A stretch of 5,028 bases of DNA from NCBI GenBank assembly GCA_023451915.1, contig JAEXXS010000313.1, forward strand, positions 1 through 5,028. Direction: 5' to 3'. Source of the DNA: Pseudomonadota bacterium (GTDB lineage: Bacteria; Pseudomonadota; Alphaproteobacteria; Rhizobiales; Rhizobiaceae). The notes beneath the pieces were generated by a model. That model ran no database searches and was not told where the DNA came from. It saw nothing but the letters and a program-made list of their open reading frames with translations. Shown here piece by piece: positions 1 to 5,028 of this stretch. How positions within the stretch are numbered: position 1 is the first letter of the stretch; each line of letters opens with the position of its first letter. Both the position numbers and the translations under genes were made by a program.

Positions 1-95
1 TGGCTAAAGATTTCGAGAAAACCATCGTGTCTGCTGAAGCATGGGTCTACATCGCAAACATCCGCCTGCTTACCCGGCGCGTCGCAAGAGCCTGA
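1..95 (+). CDS. IS5-family transposase, C-terminal end (partial)
   Basis: Only the last 30 codons are in the window, read in the frame starting at base 3 and ending at the TGA at 93-95. The peptide begins AKDFEKTIVSAEAW and continues to IRLLTRRVARA. This tail (a KDFE-T---A-AW block, then I-I-R-L-T-RR-AR) is typical of the C-terminus of IS5-family DDE transposases of alphaproteobacteria, recognised from memory. The catalytic DDE residues lie upstream, outside the window, so it is not possible to tell whether the gene is intact or whether it is made as one ORF or by frameshift. A matching IS terminus follows 29 bases after the stop codon, which supports the call. The sequence is too short to name the element. 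Confidence 0.72.
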   Translation, partial: AKDFEKTIVSAEAWVYIANIRLLTRRVARA

Positions 96-124
96 TATCG
101 TTACGTTCATTATGATTCAGGCTC
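1..124 (+). mobile_element. Insertion sequence, right end (IS5 family, partial)
   Basis: This is the 3' part of an IS whose left part is outside the window. The probable right terminal inverted repeat is about 105-124, ending ATTCAGGCTC. Read inward from the tip it starts GAGCCTGA, which from memory resembles the tips of IS1031-type IS5-family elements. The next bases, TAA at 125-127, fit the short TA/TNA target duplications of this family. The exact boundary is inferred because the left inverted repeat and the other target-site copy cannot be seen. The element points toward the operon that starts at 240. Confidence 0.6.
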
Positions 125-125
125 T
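87..125 (+). repeat. 9-bp inverted repeat at the IS end
   Basis: AGAGCCTGA at 87-95 is the exact reverse complement of TCAGGCTCT at 117-125, with 21 bases between. The left arm overlaps the last codons and stop codon of the transposase; the right arm is the IS tip plus one flanking base. The last coding bases therefore carry an inverted copy of the terminal sequence. In RNA this could form a hairpin that limits read-through, and in DNA it could be a subterminal transposase contact. Neither role is demonstrated. Confidence 0.5.
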
Positions 126-146
126 AAGCGCAGACGAAAGATCACA

Positions 147-191
147 GGCGTGAATCCGATTGAAGCCGCCTATGTTCGCACTATTCACGCC
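147..191. promoter_or_regulatory. Spaced inverted repeat upstream of operon (possible operator)
   Basis: GGCGTGAAT at 147-155 and ATTCACGCC at 183-191 are perfect 9-bp inverted copies separated by 27 bases. Next to the arms, CCGATT also occurs twice in direct orientation (156-161 and 190-195). The block lies between the IS end and the SD of the first operon gene, where an operator or leader hairpin would sit. No known regulator motif was recognised, and no convincing -35/-10 pair was found in 125-226. A chance repeat remains possible. Confidence 0.35.
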
Positions 192-226
192 GATTTAGGT
201 AATTTGCTTTATTGACCGGCTATCTC

Positions 227-233
227 AGGGAGA
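227..233 (+). promoter_or_regulatory. Ribosome binding site for the PruR-like gene
   Basis: AGGGAGA lies 6 bases before the ATG at 240. Another ATG at 235 is followed at once by a stop (ATG CAA TGA), so the site supports the start at 240, which also gives a well-formed signal peptide. Confidence 0.7.
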
Positions 234-239
234 AATGCA

Positions 240-746
240 ATGAACCTTAGTCGTTTTTTTGTCTGTCTGGTCGTGTGTGTGACAGCCGTTTCCGGTGCAT
301 TTGCCGGTTCGCTGCCCAAGCCGCAGGACAAGCCCATTCTCACAATATCGGGCAATATACAAAACAAGAACAATGGCGACACCGCGCAGTTCGACCGCGC
401 GGGGCTGGAAGCCCTCGGCCTCAAGACTGTGGAAACCGCCAATCCGTGGTATGACGGCAAGGTCCGCTTCGAAGGCGTGTCTCTCGATCAGCTGATGAAG
501 CTGGTCGGCGCGGAAGGCAAAACCGTCACGGCGGTGGCGCTGAACGATTATGTAACCACCATTCCGCTTGAGGATTTCAAGAAGTTCAACGTAATTCTTG
601 CTTTGAAACGAGACGGAAATTACATGGCGGTACGGGACAAAGGACCGTTGTTTATTATCTACCCGTATGACAGCGACCCTCAACTCCAGAATCAAACATA
701 TTACACGCGCTCCGCCTGGCAGGTTGCCAAGCTGATCGTTGAATAG
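240..746 (+). CDS. pruR: Periplasmic PruR-like pterin-binding protein (SUOX fold, no Moco cysteine)
   Basis: A 168-residue protein with a Sec signal peptide: hydrophobic core at about residues 6-19 and an AFA|G cleavage site after A22. The mature part has the compact fold of the molybdopterin-binding domain of sulfite-oxidase-like proteins, suggested by the FEGVSLDQL segment (77-85), NDY (102-104), GPLFIIYPYD (135-144) and the final R157-x-x-W160. Automatic annotation would call it a molybdopterin-dependent oxidoreductase. However, the only two cysteines (C9, C13) are in the signal peptide, so the cysteine that ligates molybdenum in true sulfite oxidases is absent. It is also much shorter than those enzymes. 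From established knowledge, Agrobacterium tumefaciens PruR is such a protein: it binds pterins in the periplasm and controls the GGDEF-EAL protein DcpA encoded next to it. The same gene order here, with a 9-base gap to the next gene, supports the PruR role. The fold assignment is firm; pterin binding is inferred from family and context. Confidence 0.78.
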   Translation: MNLSRFFVCLVVCVTAVSGAFAGSLPKPQDKPILTISGNIQNKNNGDTAQFDRAGLEALGLKTVETANPWYDGKVRFEGVSLDQLMKLVGAEGKTVTAVALNDYVTTIPLEDFKKFNVILALKRDGNYMAVRDKGPLFIIYPYDSDPQLQNQTYYTRSAWQVAKLIVE

Positions 747-758
747 AGGCTAAGCTTG
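745..758 (+). promoter_or_regulatory. Ribosome binding site and TTG start of the GGDEF-EAL gene
   Basis: AGAGG at 745-749 overlaps the TAG stop of the upstream gene and lies 6 bases before the TTG at 756. The TTG gives a short basic N-terminus (MRR) just before the first membrane segment, as expected for an inner-membrane anchor. The in-frame codon at 744 is the upstream stop, so no earlier start exists. The overlap of stop and SD suggests translational coupling. Confidence 0.6.
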
Positions 759-2723
759 AGACGCATACTGGGTGTCATTATCTGCTGCTTTGTCGTGGCA
801 ACGGGCTATATCGCCTATGTCATTGCAGAGCGTCAGACGGCTTTGCAAAAATTTTCCCGGTATAATGACTCCTGGTCCATCGGGCAGACCGTATCTGAAT
901 ATTTGCGGCTTGAGCACCGGCTGAGCGCGCTGGCGCTTGGCTTGCCCGATGTAGATCGGGATGAAGTGCGGCTGCGGCTGGATTTCATGGTCGGCCGTCT
1001 TGAAATGCTCCAGCAAGGCAATCTGCGCTCGTTCATCCAGGACGATCCCGGACGCCGCCAGCTTTATGTGAAGCTGAGCGACATCATCCACGAGTTGGAT
1101 GTGAAATTCGACACAATGAGCCCGGACGATATGAAAGCCCTGCTCGTTGCCATGAGCGCGCTGGATGCGCCTTTGACGACACTTGCCTCCACGTCGGTGG
1201 AACATGATGTCGGTCTGATCGACGCCGCCCAGAGCGACGTCAAGCAGCTCCATTTCATCTATACGGCGCTCGCCGCGGGCCTTATTCTCTGCGGTGTCAT
1301 TCTCGTTATCCTGCTTATTCGGCACAACAATCTTTTGGATCGCGCCCATGGGCGCATGCAGCGCCTCACCGCCGATCTGCGCGAGGCCACAGCGGAACTG
1401 CAGTCGCAAAATTTCCGCCTCGAACATGACGCGCATCACGACGCGCTGACCGGCCTCCCCAACCGTGTGCTGTTCAGGCAGGATCTGGAGACGCGACTGA
1501 CAGCCGCCCTCTCCGGCGGACCGTCAGCCGTTATCCTTCTGCTCGACCTTGACGGTTTCAAGGATGTGAACGACACGCTTGGGCACGATGTCGGCGATAT
1601 CTTGCTGCAAGCCGTGTCACGACGGCTGACGCGACTAAGCCGCAAGGGCGATATCGTCTGCCGCCTTGGCGGCGACGAATTTGCCGTATTGTCGACCGGC
1701 ATGACGGAGGAGGACTCGCTCGAGTTCGCCGCTCGCCTGATGGATGAGATCAGCCGCCCCTACCGGGTGGGCGAACTGGAAATCAAGATCGGGACCTGCG
1801 TTGGCGTCGCCATATCGGAAGGCGAGCCTGACACGGATGAAATGTTCAAACATGCCGATCTGGCGCTTTATGAAGCCAAGGCGGTCGGCCATGGCCATGT
1901 AAGCGTCTTCAAATCGGACATGCTGACACGGCTGCGCGAAAAGAAGTCGTTCGAAGCGGATTTGCAGACCGCGCTTCAGAACAATGAAATGGAAGTGCAT
2001 TACCAGCCCCAGGCGACCACGGACACGCGGGAAATCTGCGGTTATGAAGCGCTGCTGCGCTGGACACACCCCGTGCGCGGTTCGGTCTCTCCGATGGAAT
2101 TCATTCCCGTGGCCGAGAAAATCGGCACCATCATGCCGCTTGGCGAATGGGTCCTGAGAACGGCCTGCCTGGAAGCGACCCGCTGGAACAAGCCTTTGAG
2201 GATTGCGGTCAACCTTTCCCCGGTGCAGTTTCGCGACAAGGATCTTGTGCAGACTGTCAAATCGGTGCTGGAAGAAACCGGCCTTGACCCACGCAGGCTG
2301 GAGCTTGAAATCACCGAATCCGTTCTGCTCGACAAGAACGAGCAGACACTGGAAACATTGCGCGGTCTGAAAGCGCTCGGCATCCAGATCGCCATGGATG
2401 ATTTCGGCACGGGTTATTCGTCGCTCGGCAGCCTGAGCGGCTTTCCCTTCGACAAGATCAAGATCGACCGCTCGTTTGTCCGCGATGTTACGACGCGCAG
2501 CGATGCGCTTGCAATTGTCGAGCTGGTCACCGGCGTTGGCCGCAGTTTGCGGATGATTACCATCGCCGAGGGCATCGAGACGGAAGAGCAATATGAATGC
2601 CTCAAGGGGCTGGGCTGCGATCAGGTCCAGGGCTATCTGATCGGCAAGCCCATGCCTGCAACAGAGCTTGCTTATCTGCATACCAAAAAAGGACGGGGAA
2701 GGATTGTTTCCGGCGGGAGATAA
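756..2723 (+). CDS. dcpA: DcpA-like membrane GGDEF-EAL protein (diguanylate cyclase/phosphodiesterase)
   Basis: A 655-residue inner-membrane protein expected to make and/or degrade cyclic di-GMP. In order: TM1 at about 4-24; a helical periplasmic domain at 25-168 with no named domain recognised; TM2 at about 169-188; a short linker likely to be coiled coil (about 195-227); GGDEF domain from DALTGLPNR (229-237); EAL domain from about 405 to 645. The cyclase site is canonical (GGDEF at 305-309) and an inhibitory RxxD site (RKGD, 296-299) lies five residues before it. The EAL domain keeps the phosphodiesterase residues: E431 of EALLRW, N486 of NLSPVQF, E518 of ELEITES, D548-D549 of DDFGTGYSS, K569 of KIKID, E605 of AEGIE and Q625. 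Both activities therefore look possible. From established knowledge, Agrobacterium DcpA has this layout and is switched by PruR and pterins. The PruR-like gene lies 9 bases upstream, so the periplasmic domain is the likely docking site. It could instead be a related GGDEF-EAL protein with another ligand, but the pairing makes DcpA the best match. Confidence 0.85.
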   Translation: MRRILGVIICCFVVATGYIAYVIAERQTALQKFSRYNDSWSIGQTVSEYLRLEHRLSALALGLPDVDRDEVRLRLDFMVGRLEMLQQGNLRSFIQDDPGRRQLYVKLSDIIHELDVKFDTMSPDDMKALLVAMSALDAPLTTLASTSVEHDVGLIDAAQSDVKQLHFIYTALAAGLILCGVILVILLIRHNNLLDRAHGRMQRLTADLREATAELQSQNFRLEHDAHHDALTGLPNRVLFRQDLETRLTAALSGGPSAVILLLDLDGFKDVNDTLGHDVGDILLQAVSRRLTRLSRKGDIVCRLGGDEFAVLSTGMTEEDSLEFAARLMDEISRPYRVGELEIKIGTCVGVAISEGEPDTDEMFKHADLALYEAKAVGHGHVSVFKSDMLTRLREKKSFEADLQTALQNNEMEVHYQPQATTDTREICGYEALLRWTHPVRGSVSPMEFIPVAEKIGTIMPLGEWVLRTACLEATRWNKPLRIAVNLSPVQFRDKDLVQTVKSVLEETGLDPRRLELEITESVLLDKNEQTLETLRGLKALGIQIAMDDFGTGYSSLGSLSGFPFDKIKIDRSFVRDVTTRSDALAIVELVTGVGRSLRMITIAEGIETEEQYECLKGLGCDQVQGYLIGKPMPATELAYLHTKKGRGRIVSGGR

Positions 2724-2732
2724 CTGATACGA

Positions 2733-3467
2733 ATGGACCGGGATAGCAATCGATTGGGTGTGGAAGTGTTGAATGTGCATGGGGTCGTCGTACCCATCGA
2801 ACCGGGAGAGGTTTCGCCCGTCATCTGGCAGGCGCTGAGCAGCGGCAGCTATGAAGCCAAGGAAGCCCGTACGATCAAGAAGGCGGTGAAAGCCAGCGAC
2901 CGGGTTCTGGAACTCGGATCCGGCATCGGCATCATCACCTCGCTGATCGCTCGAATCAGCGACGTGGCCGTCTGGGCCTTTGAGGCCAATCCGGCAACCG
3001 CCTCGCTGGCGCGGCGGGTGCTGGACGCCAACGGCCATGACAATGTCGTTTTGTCGCAAGGCATTTTGAGCGCCGGTGAAACCGGCACTTTCCGTTTTTA
3101 TGTGCGCAAGGATCTCTGGATGTCGTCCATGGACGAAAATCAGGGGCCTTATGAAAGCACCATCTTGATCACCTCGACCAATATCGACCAGTTCATCGCC
3201 GACCACGGCATCAATGTGCTGGTGATGGATATCGAAGGTGCGGAGCGCGATTTGCTCAAGCAGGCCGAACTGCCGGGTGTTGAGCGCATTTTCCTGGAGC
3301 TGCACGACCATCTTTACGGTCTCGCTGGCATTCGCGATATCACCCATGCGCTGGCGGAAAAGGGCTTTGCCTATGACCCGCGCGGCTCGCATGGTCCTTG
3401 TGTGTTGTTCGCCAAGGATGACGGCGCCCGCGAATATGAACCGGAACCCGATGCGCCCGTGATGTAA
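2733..3467 (+). CDS. FkbM-family SAM-dependent methyltransferase
   Basis: A 244-residue cytosolic protein with no signal peptide or membrane segment. The Rossmann-type SAM-binding motif I is VLELGSGIG (58-66), followed by the acidic ribose-binding strand end FEANP (83-87). The VMDIEGAE motif (164-171) is the hallmark D-x-EGAE block of the FkbM family, followed by a FLELHDH strand. FkbM-family enzymes O-methylate varied substrates, including macrolides and sugars of surface glycans, so the substrate here cannot be named. The start is 9 bases after the upstream stop, in an operon with the c-di-GMP genes. The best SD-like sequence, GGGAGA at 2715-2720, is 12 bases from this ATG, longer than usual. 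A GTG at codon 10 (2760) is an alternative start that would leave the domain intact. The acidic tail (EYEPEPD) is unremarkable. Family call is firm; role is unknown. Confidence 0.82.
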   Translation: MDRDSNRLGVEVLNVHGVVVPIEPGEVSPVIWQALSSGSYEAKEARTIKKAVKASDRVLELGSGIGIITSLIARISDVAVWAFEANPATASLARRVLDANGHDNVVLSQGILSAGETGTFRFYVRKDLWMSSMDENQGPYESTILITSTNIDQFIADHGINVLVMDIEGAERDLLKQAELPGVERIFLELHDHLYGLAGIRDITHALAEKGFAYDPRGSHGPCVLFAKDDGAREYEPEPDAPVM

Positions 3468-3485
3468 GTCACGTTCGTTACAACG

Positions 3486-3529
3486 AAAACAGCCCCGGCT
3501 CGATATCGCGCCGGGGCTGTTTTCTTTTT
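3486..3529. terminator. Bidirectional intrinsic terminator
   Basis: A 14-bp perfect GC-rich stem (3486-3499 pairing with 3510-3523) encloses a 10-base loop, CGATATCG in its centre being itself palindromic. On the plus strand the stem runs into TTTTCTTTTT (3520-3529). On the minus strand the AAAA at 3486-3489 gives a shorter T tract. It lies between the stops of two convergent genes (3467 and 3548), so it probably ends both the operon and the kinase transcript. Confidence 0.88.
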
Positions 3530-3547
3530 CAGCGATGCTGACTGCGA

Positions 3548-5028
3548 CTAAAAATCACGCAGCTTGCGCGCCGTGTCCTGCAACAGTGTGAACGCTTCGA
3601 AACGGCGATCATGCCATTTTACCCGGTCGGGATCAGGCTGGTTGACCTCGCCCAGCTCCGACATGGCGGCCATTGCCATTGCGAGGTCTGGATAAGCGCC
3701 GCCCGCCACCGCGCCAAGCATGGCCGAGCCAAGCAGAACCGGCTCCGGCGATGTTGAGGCTGCAACGACGAGACCCGTTGTATCCGCCAGCACCTGACGC
3801 ACGAGATGTGAACGGGCCGCACCACCGCTGACGACGATGGTATCCGTCGCGATACCCTTTGCCTTCTGCGCTTCGACGATCTGGCGCGCGCCATAGCCAA
3901 GCCCGCAAAGTCCGGCCAGATAAAGCGCTGTCAGGCTGTCGATGCCTGCATCGAGATCAAGCCCGGCGATGACCGCCCGGGCATCCGGGTCCGCAAAAGG
4001 CGCACGATTGCCGAGAAACTCCGGCACGACATGAATGTCGCCGATGATCTCAGCCGTTTTTGCCGCACCGCCGCGCGCTTCCACCTCGAAACCAAGACGG
4101 TCTGCGAGACCCTTGCCCTCCGCCGCAGCCTGGTTTTCCGCCTCGGCGGCAAAGGGATGCATGTGGATCAGATGGTCGATGGCGGCACCCGCCGCTGACT
4201 GCCCGCCCTCATTGAGCCAGAGCCCCGGCACCATGGCCGAATAATACGGGCCCCAGACGCCATCGACGAAAACCGGCTGTTCCGTGGTCGTCATGGTGCA
4301 GGCGGATGTGCCGAACACATAGGCCATGCGCGACAACACCTTGCCAGCCGTGCCACGCGCGCCAACCGTGCCAATGCCGCCCGCATGGGCGTCGATCAGA
4401 CCAGCGGCAATTGCGATCCCCGGCTTAAGGCCAAGTTCCGCTGCAGCCTGTTCGCTCAGAACGCCAAGCTTCTCGCCGCCGGCGCGAACTTCCGTGCCGA
4501 TGCGCACAAAGCCTTCGTCGGCCAGTTCGCCAAGGCCGACCTGACGGAAATAGGCATCGTCCCAGCGATTTTCATGGCTGAGATAGGTCCATTTGCAGGT
4601 GACCGTGCAGGCCGAGCGCGCAAGGCTGCCGCAAGACTTCCAGGTGAGAAAATCGGTAAGGTCGAAAAACTGCCAGGCGGAAGCAAAGGTCTCCGGCTTG
4701 TTTTCTTTAAGCCAGAGGAGCTTCGGCGTTTCCATTTCCGGCGAAATGGCGCCGCCGACATAATCGAGCACCTTGGCCTTGGTTGCATTGATACGCTCGG
4801 CCTGTTCGACTGCGCGATGATCCATCCAGACGATGATGTCCCGCGCCGGATCGTTGGACGGGCCAACGGCGAGCGGCTTGCCGCCCTCGCCCAGCACCAC
4901 CAGCGAGCAGGTGGCGTCATAGCCGATGCCGGCAACGCTGGCCGGATCGATCCCGGCGATCTTCACCGCCTCGCGCACACTTTCGCAGACAGCCTGCCAG
5001 ATATTGGCGCTCGACTGTTCAACAATGC
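3548..5028 (-). CDS. FGGY-family pentulose kinase (ribulokinase-like), 5' end missing
   Basis: The minus-strand frame is open from the TAG at 3548-3550 to the right edge, giving about 493 codons. The GTG at 4976-4978 is only an internal valine: upstream codons read IVEQSSANIWQAVCES, a typical segment of the N-terminal half of FGGY kinases. About 50 N-terminal residues, including the first phosphate-binding loop, are outside. Counting from that GTG, visible features are WMDHRA (51-56), PKLLWLK (85-91), the LIDAHAGGIG block with the probable catalytic base D196, the phosphate loop GTSACTM (223-229), and the C-terminal SGGAARS (384-390) with GSAMLGA (417-423). The enzyme should phosphorylate a keto-pentose with ATP in the cytosol. 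The DAHAG and GTSACTM forms match the pentulose kinase/FGGY D-ribulokinase branch better than xylulokinase or glycerol kinase. D-ribulose is the most likely substrate but is inferred; L-ribulose or a related sugar is possible. It is convergent with the c-di-GMP operon and not functionally linked to it by layout. Confidence 0.85.
   Translation of the reverse strand, partial: IVEQSSANIWQAVCESVREAVKIAGIDPASVAGIGYDATCSLVVLGEGGKPLAVGPSNDPARDIIVWMDHRAVEQAERINATKAKVLDYVGGAISPEMETPKLLWLKENKPETFASAWQFFDLTDFLTWKSCGSLARSACTVTCKWTYLSHENRWDDAYFRQVGLGELADEGFVRIGTEVRAGGEKLGVLSEQAAAELGLKPGIAIAAGLIDAHAGGIGTVGARGTAGKVLSRMAYVFGTSACTMTTTEQPVFVDGVWGPYYSAMVPGLWLNEGGQSAAGAAIDHLIHMHPFAAEAENQAAAEGKGLADRLGFEVEARGGAAKTAEIIGDIHVVPEFLGNRAPFADPDARAVIAGLDLDAGIDSLTALYLAGLCGLGYGARQIVEAQKAKGIATDTIVVSGGAARSHLVRQVLADTTGLVVAASTSPEPVLLGSAMLGAVAGGAYPDLAMAMAAMSELGEVNQPDPDRVKWHDRRFEAFTLLQDTARKLRDF

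Noticed and set aside
160..188. Possible sigma70 promoter (TTGAAG at 160-165 with a -10 near 183)
   Set aside because: The -10 candidate ATTCAC is a poor match, so this is not strong enough to annotate.
225..695. Minus-strand ORF (156 codons) opposite the PruR-like gene
   Set aside because: The plus-strand frame has an SD, signal peptide and conserved motifs; the antisense product has none.
746..758. Possible stop-codon read-through joining the PruR-like and GGDEF-EAL proteins
   Set aside because: The frames match, but an exported PruR-like part fused ahead of TM1 would reverse the expected topology and place the GGDEF-EAL domains wrongly. A normal SD and TTG start explain the junction.
750..1439. 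Minus-strand ORF (229 codons) opposite the N-terminal half of the GGDEF-EAL gene
   Set aside because: No recognisable motif or good ribosome site was seen, and the opposite strand encodes TM segments and a sensor domain in a well-supported frame.
1635..3392. Long minus-strand ORF (585 codons) across the GGDEF-EAL and methyltransferase genes
   Set aside because: It lies antisense to two genes with clear catalytic motifs, crosses their junction, and encodes a low-complexity H/R/Q/A-rich product with no recognisable domain. It reflects third-position GC bias.
4456..4935. Alternate-frame minus-strand ORF (159 codons) within the kinase gene
   Set aside because: It overlaps the FGGY kinase in another frame, and its product is rich in R, S, P and A without any family motif.

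Overview
The window looks like part of an alphaproteobacterial genome of the order Hyphomicrobiales (Rhizobiales), most likely Brucella/Ochrobactrum or a close relative. This is inferred from the moderately high GC, the protein sequences, and a gene pair that matches the Agrobacterium pruR-dcpA arrangement. No RNA gene, CRISPR array or phage gene was seen, and species cannot be fixed from this sequence alone.

Layout. Positions 1-124 are the 3' end of an insertion sequence: the last 30 codons of an IS5-type transposase and its probable right terminus. After a roughly 115-base leader holding a spaced inverted repeat, three plus-strand genes follow with 9-base gaps (240-3467). They encode a secreted SUOX-fold (molybdopterin-oxidoreductase-like) protein with no cysteine in its mature part, a two-TM GGDEF-EAL protein with all key residues intact, and an FkbM-family methyltransferase. 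A strong hairpin with flanking A and T tracts (3486-3529) separates this operon from a convergent minus-strand gene for an FGGY-family pentulose kinase. The kinase gene runs off the right edge, so its N-terminus is missing.

How the genes work together. By analogy with Agrobacterium PruR-DcpA, the first protein is a periplasmic pterin-binding receptor. It would contact the periplasmic helical domain of the GGDEF-EAL protein and shift it between making and degrading cyclic di-GMP, so controlling adhesion and biofilm formation. The methyltransferase could modify a surface glycan or lipid under the same transcriptional control, but its substrate is unknown. The sugar kinase belongs to a separate carbohydrate-catabolism unit that mostly lies outside the window.

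The main points of interest are the pterin/c-di-GMP receptor pair, its unexplained methyltransferase partner, and an IS end just upstream of the operon that may have changed its promoter.
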